The notes beneath the pieces are model-generated. The model ran no database searches. It worked only from the letters and a program-made list of their open reading frames with translations, and had not been told where the DNA came from. Of a stretch of DNA of 55,919 bases, positions 17,100-24,967 are shown one piece after another; position 1 is the first letter of the stretch; every line of letters begins with the position of its first letter. Origin of the DNA: Candidatus Scatonaster coprocaballi (GTDB taxonomy: Bacteria > Bacillota > Clostridia > Saccharofermentanales > Saccharofermentanaceae). Made by a program: the position numbers and the translations under genes. The DNA is taken from assembly GCA_018064475.1 (NCBI GenBank), contig JAGHVD010000072.1, forward strand, positions 1-55,919. Direction: 5' to 3'.

Positions 17100-18004
17100 G
17101 TGCCTTGTTGAATCCTCCGTTGTTTCACCGCTTCAAATACGACTATACCCGCCGCAACTGCTGCATTCAAACTATTGACCGAGCCGGCCATCGGAATGGA
17201 AAGCAGATAGTCACATTTGTCCTTGATGTTCTTATTCATTCCTTCGCCTTCACTACCAATGACAATGGCCATCGGTCCGGACCAGATCTTGTCGCAATAA
17301 AGATTCGTACCTTCCGCGTCCGTTCCGGCGATCCAGAATCCCTTCTCTTTCAGTTCCAGAATGGTACGGGAAAGATTGTTCACACGAGCAACCGGGACAT
17401 ACTCGATTGCACCGGCCGAAGCCTTCCCCACCATGGAATCCAATCCAATGGAGCGGTGCTGAGGAATAATGACACCATGTACACCGGCCGCATCTGCGAT
17501 ACGCAGAATGGAACCAAGATTATACGCATCCTTCAATTCATCCAGAATGACCAGAAGCGGGGCTTCCCCTTTCTCCGCTGCGCGAGCAAGCATGTCATCG
17601 ATTTCGACATATTCGTGAGCTGCGACCTGAGCAATGACACCCTGATGATTATGCGTCTGAGACATGGTATCCAGGTTCGTCTTCGGTACTTCCATAATCG
17701 GAATCTTCAGATCTTTCGCCATGTTAATGATGCGCGCCATGGTCGGATCCGGGCGACTATTCTCCAGTCGCTTCATCACGAACAACTTATTGATCGTACG
17801 ACCGGCCCGCATGGCTTCCAGAACCGGATTTCTGCCTTCTATACGATCATCTGTCGGTATATTCTCTTCAGCACGCTTCTCGACCGCATTCTCTCGTGTA
17901 GCATCAAAACGCTCGGCGGGCTGTTTCTTTACCCGACCGTGATCATTTCGCTTCTGTCCGAAAGACTGTCCCGGACGTCTTTTTCCTGATTCAAAATTAC
18001 CCAT
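17096..18004 (-). CDS. rlmB: 23S rRNA 2'-O-methyltransferase RlmB/TrmH family
   Basis: SPOUT-class enzyme that methylates a ribose in 23S rRNA (G2251 in E. coli) using SAM. A basic, probably disordered extension of about 50 residues precedes the substrate-binding domain (IEGRNPVLEAMRAG, about 56-69). The knot domain carries LDELKDAYNLGSILRIADA (motif 1), IVIGSEGEGM (motif 2) and IPMAGSVNSLNAAVAAGI (motif 3). Length 302 is slightly long because of the extension. It follows mrnC by 14 bases, the usual Firmicutes order cysS-mrnC-rlmB. Confidence 0.93.
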   Translation of the reverse strand: MGNFESGKRRPGQSFGQKRNDHGRVKKQPAERFDATRENAVEKRAEENIPTDDRIEGRNPVLEAMRAGRTINKLFVMKRLENSRPDPTMARIINMAKDLKIPIMEVPKTNLDTMSQTHNHQGVIAQVAAHEYVEIDDMLARAAEKGEAPLLVILDELKDAYNLGSILRIADAAGVHGVIIPQHRSIGLDSMVGKASAGAIEYVPVARVNNLSRTILELKEKGFWIAGTDAEGTNLYCDKIWSGPMAIVIGSEGEGMNKNIKDKCDYLLSIPMAGSVNSLNAAVAAGIVVFEAVKQRRIQQGT

Positions 18005-18018
18005 GTCCGTATTCCCCT

Positions 18019-18423
18019 TTACTTCGTCTCATCCAGAATCTGCATGATTCGATGAAGAAGTTCATTCAATCGTTCTTCTCGGCCATCGATATAAAGATAG
18101 CCGATGAGTGTCTCCAGTCCTGTCGCATATTTGTAGTCTGCCGGGCTGGCGTTCTTCGCCATACTGCCTTGGTGGCCGTTCTTTCCACGTCTGAAGATAT
18201 TCTGTTCCTCTTCCGAAAGTTCGTCGTGCAGAACGCGTATGGCCTTGGCCTGGGCCGGCGCACTGACATACTTCACAGCTTTGCGATGCAGAACACCGGA
18301 CTGTCCACCATTCTGTGCCACGATACGTGTACGTACGAAGAGTTCATACACCGCATCTCCCACATAGGCCAGTGCAGAAGTGGGAATCTCCCGAATATCC
18401 TCTGGTGGAATCGGAATCATCAT
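18019..18423 (-). CDS. mrnC: mini-ribonuclease 3
   Basis: A protein of 134 residues consisting of a RNase III catalytic domain without the double-stranded RNA-binding domain. The motif ALAYVGDAVYELFVR (about 17-31) carries the conserved acidic residue, and the second acidic site lies in YKYATGLETLIGYLYI (about 99-114). In Bacillus the enzyme matures the ends of 23S rRNA. The start ATG overlaps the cysS stop in an ATGA junction; a second ATG follows at once. Its place between cysS and rlmB is the standard one. Confidence 0.93.
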   Translation of the reverse strand: MMIPIPPEDIREIPTSALAYVGDAVYELFVRTRIVAQNGGQSGVLHRKAVKYVSAPAQAKAIRVLHDELSEEEQNIFRRGKNGHQGSMAKNASPADYKYATGLETLIGYLYIDGREERLNELLHRIMQILDETK

Positions 18424-19844
18424 TTCTTTGTCACCTGCGGTCCTTGTGGCGTATCTTTGATCTGATAGCCCATCTCTGAAACCTGATCACGCAGTGCATC
18501 CGCGCGGGCAAAATCCTTGTTCTTCTTCGCTTCTACGCGCTGATTGACAAGGTCCATCACTTCGGACGGGATGCCGCTGTCTTTGTTCAGGATTGCACGA
18601 ATATCCAGACCCAGAACATTCATGAGTTCGCAGATCATATCTGCGGCAACCTTGATATCTGCTGCGCTGACATCTTTTGCAGTCAGGTGTGTATTCAGAA
18701 CACGAACCAGTGAGTATACAGATGTGATGGCATCCGCAGTATTCATATCGTCGTCCATGTTCGCAATGAAGGATGCTTTTGCCTCAGAAACCGCACCAGA
18801 AAGTTCGGCTGAAGCATCCGCATTCGGAACCAGTCCGGCTTCCTCCTGATGGTTCAGGAGGAAGTCAGAAGTCTCTACCGCTGTGGAGATTCGATCCAGG
18901 CCATTCTGTGCAGACTTCAGAAGTTCATCACTGAAGTTGATCGGCATTCTGTAATGACCGGACAGGATGAAGAAACGAATCACTTCATACGGGAACTTCT
19001 CCACGATATCGCGAACCGTAAAGAAATTACCGAGAGACTTACTCATCTTCTCATTATCAACATTTACGAAAGCGTTATGCATCCAGTAGCGAGAGAATGT
19101 GCAGCCATTTGCCGCCTCACTTTGTGCAATCTCATTCTCATGGTGCGGGAAGATCAGATCCTGTCCACCACCGTGAATATCGATTGTCTTGCCAAGGTAT
19201 TTCCGGTTCATGGCTGAGCACTCAATATGCCAACCCGGACGGCCGTCTCCCCACGGAGAACTCCAGAAAGGTTCGCCTTCCTTCTTGGCTTTCCAAATCG
19301 CGAAGTCAGCCGGGTTCTTCTTACCTTCGTAGGAAGCGCCACGCTCACCGCCACCGGCCTGAAGATCTTCCAGATTGTAGTGTGACAGTTTGCCGTAGTC
19401 TTTGAACTTGGTCACATCATAGTAGACACCATCTTCGATCTGATAGGCATATCCCTTCTCCACCAGATCGGAAATCAGTGCGATGATCTCATCCATGGTC
19501 TCCGTTGCTCTTGGCTGGAAGGTCGGACGCTTAATGCCAAGGGCATCCGCATCTTTGTAGTATTCAGCGATATAGCGATCGGCCAATTCTTTGATTGTGA
19601 TGCCTTCCTGATTGGCACGATTGATCATCTTGTCGTCGATATCTGTGAAATTCTGGCAGAATGTAACTTCATACCCTCTGTACTCAAGATATCTGCGAAG
19701 TGTGTCGAACGTAACGAACGGGCGAGCATTTCCGAGGTGGAAATAGTTATATACCGTCGGTCCGCAGGCATACATCTTCACCTTGCCCTCTTCCATTGGG
19801 ACAAATTCTTCCTTCATTCTGGTCATCGTGTTAAAAATCTTCAT
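18420..19844 (-). CDS. cysS: cysteinyl-tRNA synthetase
   Basis: Class I synthetase of 474 residues that charges tRNA-Cys. The zinc-binding Cys lies in YACGPTVYN (about 25-33), and the HIGH-like motif is HLGNARPFVTFD. Further zinc ligands are in WHIECSAM and the HGGGQDLIFPHHENE block. KMSKSLGNF carries the KMSKS signature. Length is standard. It overlaps cysE by ATGA and mrnC by ATGA, giving a tightly coupled cysteine-use operon. A T-box leader, common for this gene, was looked for upstream of cysE and not found. Confidence 0.97.
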   Translation of the reverse strand: MKIFNTMTRMKEEFVPMEEGKVKMYACGPTVYNYFHLGNARPFVTFDTLRRYLEYRGYEVTFCQNFTDIDDKMINRANQEGITIKELADRYIAEYYKDADALGIKRPTFQPRATETMDEIIALISDLVEKGYAYQIEDGVYYDVTKFKDYGKLSHYNLEDLQAGGGERGASYEGKKNPADFAIWKAKKEGEPFWSSPWGDGRPGWHIECSAMNRKYLGKTIDIHGGGQDLIFPHHENEIAQSEAANGCTFSRYWMHNAFVNVDNEKMSKSLGNFFTVRDIVEKFPYEVIRFFILSGHYRMPINFSDELLKSAQNGLDRISTAVETSDFLLNHQEEAGLVPNADASAELSGAVSEAKASFIANMDDDMNTADAITSVYSLVRVLNTHLTAKDVSAADIKVAADMICELMNVLGLDIRAILNKDSGIPSEVMDLVNQRVEAKKNKDFARADALRDQVSEMGYQIKDTPQGPQVTKK

Positions 19845-20533
19845 TTTTCTTCCTCCTGTATGATCACGTCTTCTGCCACGGCTTCCGGTTCATGGAAGTC
19901 AGGATCCTGTGTCTTCATCGCTTCTTCAAGCGAGGCCACACGTTGCATCAGACGACGCATTTCGATTTCAAGCGGATCCTCCACCGTCGGATGATCCAAT
20001 TCGTCCGCGTGATTGATGGGTTTCCCCTCCATGCGGACCACTTTGCCGGGAACACCTACTACCGTAGCGCCGGCTGGGACATCGTGCAACACAACAGCAT
20101 TTGCACCGATTCGAGCATTATCCCCTACCGTGATGGGGCCGAGGATCTTCGCACCTGCACCCACCAACACATCGTTTCCTAAAGTCGGATGACGCTTTCC
20201 TTTTCCATGGCCGGTACCACCGAGCGTCACGCCATGGTAGATTGTACAATTCTCTCCTATTTCGGCCGTCTCACCCACCACGATTCCCATTCCGTGGTCG
20301 ATGAACAGTCCATGTCCGATCTTCGCACCGGGATGAATCTCAATGCCCGTACAGGTCCTACCGAACTGAGAGTTCCAACGGGCAAGTCCATAAAGCTTGA
20401 TTCGATAGAAGAAATGGCTGACCTTGTGAAAGATCAAGGCATGGAATCCGGGATATAACAAGATAACAGAAAGCACGCCCCGGGCTGCCGGGTCGCGCTT
20501 CGCAATTTGTTTCGCGTCTTTCCAAAGTCCCAT
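19841..20533 (-). CDS. cysE: serine O-acetyltransferase
   Basis: First step of cysteine synthesis: acetyl-CoA plus serine gives O-acetylserine. The N-terminal helical part (KRDPAARGVLSVILLYPGFHAL) is followed by a left-handed beta-helix with hexapeptide repeats and the catalytic-region sequences EIHPGAKIGHGLFIDHG and YHGVTLGGTG. I start at ATG 20531-20533 (MGLWKDAK), which has AAAGGA seven bases upstream; an in-frame GTG at 20578 would fall inside the structured leader. The resulting length is 230 residues. A C-terminal acidic tail of about 45 residues is longer than in many homologues. Confidence 0.92.
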   Translation of the reverse strand: MGLWKDAKQIAKRDPAARGVLSVILLYPGFHALIFHKVSHFFYRIKLYGLARWNSQFGRTCTGIEIHPGAKIGHGLFIDHGMGIVVGETAEIGENCTIYHGVTLGGTGHGKGKRHPTLGNDVLVGAGAKILGPITVGDNARIGANAVVLHDVPAGATVVGVPGKVVRMEGKPINHADELDHPTVEDPLEIEMRRLMQRVASLEEAMKTQDPDFHEPEAVAEDVIIQEEEK

Positions 20534-20577
20534 GTTACGTCCTTTGTTTCGGTCATAAGAAAAGCCCAAAACCGTCA

Positions 20578-20746
20578 CTCACTTTTGACACCTAGCGTTC
20601 GCCAGGTGGGTATCCTGCGGCAGTCTAAGATCTTCCTCTCGGGAGCGTCTCTATAAAGAAACGGTAAGGCTTGATCGTCTCTGCACCGACTCCGGATTCC
20701 CGATTATGTCATGAAGGTTCAAAAACATGAGCTTCAGCTTTAGGTT
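20578..20746 (-). ncRNA. structured RNA, possibly 6S RNA or a cysE leader
   Basis: Between a clear promoter and cysE the minus strand can fold as a long rod. A closing stem pairs CTCATGTTTTTGA (20719-20731) with TCAAAAGTGAG (20578-20588) through 11 base pairs and a two-base bulge. Inside, TCC.CGG.CAG pairs with CTGCCGCAGGA, and a small hairpin GTTTC/GAGAC lies near the tip. The 3' side has ACCCACCT followed by AGGTG, forming the short hairpin seen next to the central bubble of many 6S RNAs. The total of about 155-170 bases also fits 6S. There is no T-box AGGGTGG word and no intrinsic terminator before cysE. Identity is tentative. Confidence 0.45.
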
Positions 20747-20752
20747 GTCTTT

Positions 20753-20781
20753 ATTATACCAGTATCTCTATCTAAATGGAA
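20753..20781 (-). promoter_or_regulatory. promoter of the structured RNA and cysE operon
   Basis: Minus-strand TTCCAT (20776-20781), 17-base spacer, perfect TATAAT (20753-20758). Transcription would start near 20746, giving a leader of about 210 bases before cysE. Confidence 0.65.
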
Positions 20782-20820
20782 GAACCCGAAATTACCGATT
20801 TGTGACAATTCGGATTCGAA

Positions 20821-21567
20821 TCAATGCGCTTTCTCAATTCTTTCTCGATGTGTCGCCGCCGCAACGCCTACAACAAGAGCCGCTCCAGCTTGATAGAGGA
20901 CCCTGGCCGCTTCGTGGAGTGTCGCACCGGAAGTCAGGATGTCGTCCAGTAGAAGGATATTCCATCCGCTGATGTCCCATGATGACTCTACGGCAAAAGC
21001 ACCCGAGACATTGCTGTCACGTTGAAGCGGGTCTTGGAATCTACTTTGCTGGCTGGTATGGCGTGTCCTTACCAGTACCTCCGGCAACATCGGAACCGAG
21101 ATGGCCTCCGCAAGTTTCTCTCCCAATACTTCCGCCTGATTGAAGCCACGCGTCTCCCGTCTTTTTTCCGACAACGGAATCGGAATAACGGCCTGCCAAG
21201 TAACGGGAAGATCCTTTGGAAATTCTCTACCCATCAAAGTACCGATCAGTGTCCCACAGTAATGTGCCGAATGGAACTTCATTCTACGAAGTAACATTGT
21301 TACAGGCGTCCGATAATGAAGCATTGTCCACACTTTGAAGTCCGGAATCGGGTCGGTCTCATACGGGTTCGAAAGGCAAGGGAACCACCTCTCTTTCTCC
21401 AACCGAACAGGGAATGTGGACAGGCATCTCACGCAGATCTGAAGTTCCTTCAGCTGTTCACTGCAGTTGTCACCAACAACGAGAAGATGTCCACAGACCA
21501 TGCATACGGAAGGAAAGAGAAATGTCATCCATTCCCTCGATATACTCGTCAAATTAAGTTCTTTCAT
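20821..21567 (-). CDS. comF: ComF family phosphoribosyltransferase-like protein
   Basis: A protein of 248 residues. The N-terminal zinc-ribbon part has CMVCG and a second pair around CVRCL, then CLSNPYE. The C-terminal phosphoribosyltransferase fold shows IPIPLSEKRRETRGFNQAE and the PRPP-loop-like LLLDDILTSGATLHEAA. ComF proteins are needed for DNA uptake during natural transformation, probably by helping move single-stranded DNA. The start ATG at 21565-21567 overlaps the stop of the helicase gene in an ATGA junction; an open frame extending upstream lies inside that gene. It is last in the metK-helicase-comF run. Confidence 0.9.
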   Translation of the reverse strand: MKELNLTSISREWMTFLFPSVCMVCGHLLVVGDNCSEQLKELQICVRCLSTFPVRLEKERWFPCLSNPYETDPIPDFKVWTMLHYRTPVTMLLRRMKFHSAHYCGTLIGTLMGREFPKDLPVTWQAVIPIPLSEKRRETRGFNQAEVLGEKLAEAISVPMLPEVLVRTRHTSQQSRFQDPLQRDSNVSGAFAVESSWDISGWNILLLDDILTSGATLHEAARVLYQAGAALVVGVAAATHRERIEKAH

Positions 21568-23336
21568 GTCTTCTCTTTTTTGTTTCGAAGGAAGATCTGG
21601 AGTGCAGTTCTTCTTGTCTCGGAGTACTGGCTCCGAATCATTCGATCGATCGTCTGTACGTCGCCCAATATCCACAGTTCTTCTTTGGCACGTGTGACGG
21701 CCGTATAAAGAAGATTTCTGTTGAAGATCGGGCCGTATTCCGGTGGCAGAACGAGCAACACATGCTTCCATTCGCCACCCTGGGCTTTATGTACGGTCAA
21801 TGCATAAGCAATTTCCAGTTCCGCAAGATTCTTCATTGCATAACTCGCTCTTCGGCTGTCGTCAAATACGATATCCAACGGAAACTGTGACGAACTGTAG
21901 ACTCTGTCTACATATCCGATATCCCCGTTAAAAACACCAGTCCCCTCTTCACCGTCCGCTTCTTTGCAAGCAAGATTATAGTTATTTTTCGACTGAATCA
22001 CGCGATCGTCTTTGGCAAAGAATCGGTAATTGCATTCACTTACCTCCAACTTATGTAGGATCGTACCTTTCTTAGAAGCGCGTGTTTTCTGTAGCGATTC
22101 ATTAATGGCATTGGTGCTGATCGCTCCTTTGCGTTTGGGGCAAAGGATCGCGATGTCTTTCCAACGTTCCGGTTTCATGTCCGGATCCATCCGATTGGCC
22201 CACGCAGTCACCTTCTCAAGCATCTCGTCGGGACGACAAGGTATAAGATGGCAATCCGATTCAGCTTCGCCCTCTTTCGGGAAAACCATACTCTTGCCAT
22301 GAAGGATCAGTGAAGCATTCTGGACGATCATGCTGTCATGGAGTTGTCTGAAATTCTCAACCAGTGTGCAGACCGGTACCGTGTCCGATCCAATCAGATC
22401 TGCCAGAACACGTCCCGCACCGACTGACGGAAGTTGGTGTGAATCGCCGACAAGAATCAGTGTCGCCTGCTCATCGATTGCCGAGAGGAAAGCATCGAAC
22501 ACCACCGCGTCGATCATACTCGCCTCATCCACCAGATACACCTTCCCCGGATGATGATTCTTCGAAGTATACGTAAATACTGTTTCTTCGGTATCCTCAT
22601 CATAGACTGCACCGAGAAGTCGATGCATCGTGCACGCATCGGAATGAGTCGCCTCGGACATCCGCTTCGCTGCTTTACCCGTAGGGGCACAACAGAAGAC
22701 CTTATCGGGAAACATGTCAAAATAGTACTGGTATATGATACGCAAGATCGTAGTCTTACCGGTACCCGGCCCGCCATCCACAACGACCATATTCTGCTCT
22801 AAAGCTTTGCGTACGATCTCAAGTTGATCATTCGATAATTTGAATTTCTCGCCAAGTTGCGACCACTTCAATACATTGGCCAGTCGCGGCTCATCGATGA
22901 CCCGTTCGCCTACGCGGTCAGAAAGACGATGGGCAATAGAAGCCTCTGCTTTGATCGCCTCGTAGTCAGCCACCCAGACTTCTTCTGTTGAATGACTCGC
23001 ACGTTGCAGTGTCTTGAAGAAATGTAGTTTCGATTTCTCTTTGTCATAGTAACAAAGCGCGAGTTTTCTTTCTTCGAGTTCTTCCTCGAAGAAAGTACCG
23101 ACAAAGTTATGGAGTATGCCCTCTCGATAGGTCTGGCAAGATGGTTTGTCCTTGAATTCGCAGAAAGTGCAAGGTGTCTCGAAATCGCAGCGATGCCATG
23201 CTTGAGCAAGATAGCCGGCTGCTTCTTTCTTCCACTCACTCAATGGCACGAAAGTATGCCCGTTCTTCCCAAGAATTCCTTCGAAAGAACGGCGCAGATC
23301 TTCTGTGACAAAATGACTCATGCACATTCCATCCAT
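21564..23336 (-). CDS. RecD2-like superfamily 1 DNA helicase with N-terminal Cys cluster
   Basis: The helicase core has Walker A GGPGTGKTT (about 190-198), Walker B YLVDEASMID, motif III VGDSHQLPSVGAG, motif IV LVENFRQ, and the C-terminal AYALTVHKAQGGEW and LLYTAVTRAKEEL, as in RecD/RecD2. At 590 residues it is much shorter than RecD2 (about 730-850) and lacks an obvious helix-hairpin-helix N-domain. Instead the N-terminus carries four cysteines spaced C-x5-C-x2-C-x7-C (about residues 50-67), suited to a zinc or iron-sulfur site. I start at ATG 23334-23336, eight bases after GGAG; an ATG two codons earlier is too close. It overlaps comF by ATGA. Confidence 0.85.
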   Translation of the reverse strand: MDGMCMSHFVTEDLRRSFEGILGKNGHTFVPLSEWKKEAAGYLAQAWHRCDFETPCTFCEFKDKPSCQTYREGILHNFVGTFFEEELEERKLALCYYDKEKSKLHFFKTLQRASHSTEEVWVADYEAIKAEASIAHRLSDRVGERVIDEPRLANVLKWSQLGEKFKLSNDQLEIVRKALEQNMVVVDGGPGTGKTTILRIIYQYYFDMFPDKVFCCAPTGKAAKRMSEATHSDACTMHRLLGAVYDEDTEETVFTYTSKNHHPGKVYLVDEASMIDAVVFDAFLSAIDEQATLILVGDSHQLPSVGAGRVLADLIGSDTVPVCTLVENFRQLHDSMIVQNASLILHGKSMVFPKEGEAESDCHLIPCRPDEMLEKVTAWANRMDPDMKPERWKDIAILCPKRKGAISTNAINESLQKTRASKKGTILHKLEVSECNYRFFAKDDRVIQSKNNYNLACKEADGEEGTGVFNGDIGYVDRVYSSSQFPLDIVFDDSRRASYAMKNLAELEIAYALTVHKAQGGEWKHVLLVLPPEYGPIFNRNLLYTAVTRAKEELWILGDVQTIDRMIRSQYSETRRTALQIFLRNKKEKT

Positions 23337-23406
23337 GAACATGTCTCCTCTAAACTGCTATGACATTCATGTGAGAGAATCACAAACCGGATTATTCTAT
23401 CTGTGT

Positions 23407-24606
23407 TCAGAGGCCTGCCTTCTCGCGGAGAATAGAAACTTTATCTGTCTCTTCCCATGGGAATCCAGCATCGTTTCTTCCGAAATGGCCGTATGCAGCA
23501 GTCGCCTTGTAGATCGGGCGACGCAGATTCAGATCACGGATAATTGCGGCCGGACGCAGATCGAATACTTCATTTACGATTTCCGTAATGCGTTCATCAG
23601 AGATGACACCGGAACCGAATGTATCCACCATAATGGAAACCGGACGTGCAACACCGATCGCATAAGCGAACTGGATCTCACACTCCTCAGCAATCCCTGC
23701 AGCAACGATGTTCTTCGCAATATATCTTGCTGCATAAGCCGCAGAACGGTCTACCTTCGTCGGGTCTTTACCGGAGAAAGCACCGCCACCGTGGCGTGCA
23801 TATCCACCGTATGTATCCACGATGATCTTTCTACCTGTCAGACCACTATCACCCTGTGGTCCGCCGACTACAAATCTTCCGGTCGGATTGATGAAGATCT
23901 TTGTGTTCTCATCTACATATTCCTTCGGAAGGATTGGAAGAATAACTTCTTCTTTTACGAATTTTGCAAGTTCATCGTAGCTGACATCAGCAGTATGCTG
24001 TGTTGAAATTACGACTGCCTCGATACGCTTCGGCACACGACCTTCATACTCGATCGTAACCTGGCTCTTACCATCCGGACGGAGGAAAGAAACCTTACCT
24101 TCTTTTCTCACCTGAGTCAGACGACGCGTCAGCTTATGTGCAAGAGAGATTGGAAGCGGCATATATTCTTCTGTATCGTTATTCGCATAACCGAACATCA
24201 TGCCCTGATCACCCGCACCGGTATCCAGATCGTCTGTATCTTTCTGCTCACGTGCTTCCAAAGACTTATTTACACCCTGTGCAATGTCCGGAGACTGCTC
24301 ATCGATAGAAGTCAGAATCGCACATGTCTTATAGTCGAATCCAGAATCGCTTCCATCGTATCCGATCTCCTTGATCGTATCGCGAACAATAGACGGGATG
24401 TCTACATATGCGCTCGTCGTAATCTCACCCATGACAAATACCATACCGGTTGTGCAGGTCGTCTCACAAGCTACACGTGCCATGGAATCTTCTTTCAGAA
24501 TTGCATCGAGTACTGCATCCGAGATCTGATCACAAACCTTATCCGGATGACCTTCCGTTACAGATTCTGATGTAAATAACCATTTTCCTTGTCTGTTTCT
24601 GTCCAT
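23407..24606 (-). CDS. metK: S-adenosylmethionine synthetase
   Basis: Makes SAM from methionine and ATP. The start ATG 24604-24606 follows GGAGG and gives [23 protein letters not shown], whose GHPDK is the conserved N-terminal ATP site. Further hallmarks are ATP-binding [12 protein letters not shown] and the phosphate-binding P-loop [16 protein letters not shown]. Length 399 is standard. An S-box riboswitch with a terminator lies directly upstream, so expression drops when SAM is abundant. No terminator is seen in the 70 bases to the helicase gene, so metK, the helicase and comF are probably one transcript. Confidence 0.97.
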   Translation of the reverse strand: MDRNRQGKWLFTSESVTEGHPDKVCDQISDAVLDAILKEDSMARVACETTCTTGMVFVMGEITTSAYVDIPSIVRDTIKEIGYDGSDSGFDYKTCAILTSIDEQSPDIAQGVNKSLEAREQKDTDDLDTGAGDQGMMFGYANNDTEEYMPLPISLAHKLTRRLTQVRKEGKVSFLRPDGKSQVTIEYEGRVPKRIEAVVISTQHTADVSYDELAKFVKEEVILPILPKEYVDENTKIFINPTGRFVVGGPQGDSGLTGRKIIVDTYGGYARHGGGAFSGKDPTKVDRSAAYAARYIAKNIVAAGIAEECEIQFAYAIGVARPVSIMVDTFGSGVISDERITEIVNEVFDLRPAAIIRDLNLRRPIYKATAAYGHFGRNDAGFPWEETDKVSILREKAGL

Positions 24607-24620
24607 ATTCGAACCTCCAT

Positions 24621-24655
24621 AAAAAAAACCTTTCCCGAATGATCCGAGGAAAGGT
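24621..24655 (-). terminator. attenuator terminator of the SAM riboswitch
   Basis: Minus-strand arms ACCTTTCC and GGAAAGGT enclose a 12-base loop and are followed by eight T. It lies between the SAM aptamer and metK and is the off-state structure of the expression platform. Confidence 0.9.
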
Positions 24656-24674
24656 AGTCGTAAACATATATCAA

Positions 24675-24774
24675 TCCTCATCTTTCAGGTTACACCTGCT
24701 GGACTTGGCACCGCCGCTTGCCGCGGTTGCCGGACTTCATAGGGCCAGTTCCCTCCGTCACTCTTGATAAGAGA
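24675..24774 (-). promoter_or_regulatory. SAM-I (S-box) riboswitch aptamer
   Basis: The minus strand reads CTCTTATCAAGAGTGACGGA, then GGGAACTGGCCCTATGAAG, TCCGGCAACC, a variable P3 hairpin (CCGCGG..), GGTGCCAAGTCCAGCAGG and a closing GATGAGGAT. These are the conserved S-box blocks: the kink-turn GA pairs, the CUGGCCC/GCAACC core and the GUGCCAA.UCC strand of P4. It senses SAM and lets the downstream terminator form when SAM is bound. Confidence 0.95.
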
Positions 24775-24793
24775 TGCATTCATTTGTGAGGAA

Positions 24794-24822
24794 ATCATAC
24801 CACTTGATTCGCGTAATGGCAA
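24794..24822 (-). promoter_or_regulatory. sigma-A promoter of the S-box/metK transcript
   Basis: Minus-strand TTGCCA (24817-24822), 17-base spacer, TATGAT (24794-24799). Transcription would begin about 12 bases before the first aptamer helix. Confidence 0.75.
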
Positions 24823-24856
24823 GGGATTTTTTGCATACGCAAGCAAATCATTCTCA

Positions 24857-24906
24857 CATGTCAAAAATCACATCAATTTTGTCGAACTTTGTCGAGAATT
24901 GTCGGT
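24857..24906 (+). promoter_or_regulatory. tandem Spo0A-box-like array upstream of the Tad operon
   Basis: Three repeats lie exactly 10 bases apart: TTTGTCGAA (24878-24886, exact match to the Spo0A consensus TTTGTCRAA), TTTGTCGAG (24888-24896, one mismatch) and ATTGTCGGT (24898-24906, core TTGTCG kept). A fourth partial site CATGTCAAA (24857-24865) lies 21 bases upstream, two helical turns away. A TTAAAT at 24928-24933 could be the -10; its wide distance from TTGTCG recalls Spo0A-activated sigma-A promoters such as spoIIG. The array lies between the divergent metK and Tad units, so it could act on either. Confidence 0.6.
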
Positions 24907-24967
24907 TCCCGAGTGCTTTTCCCATGGTTAAATGATGCCAGAAGAAACGACAAGGAGGTGCACGAAT

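Noticed and set aside
20534-20820. T-box riboswitch for cysteine upstream of cysE-cysS
   Set aside because: No AGGGTGG..ACCGCG antiterminator word, no terminator before cysE, and the folding found is a rod with one closing stem.
21568-21771. 68 extra N-terminal codons on ComF
   Set aside because: They lie inside the helicase gene in another frame; the ATGA overlap gives a normal ComF start.
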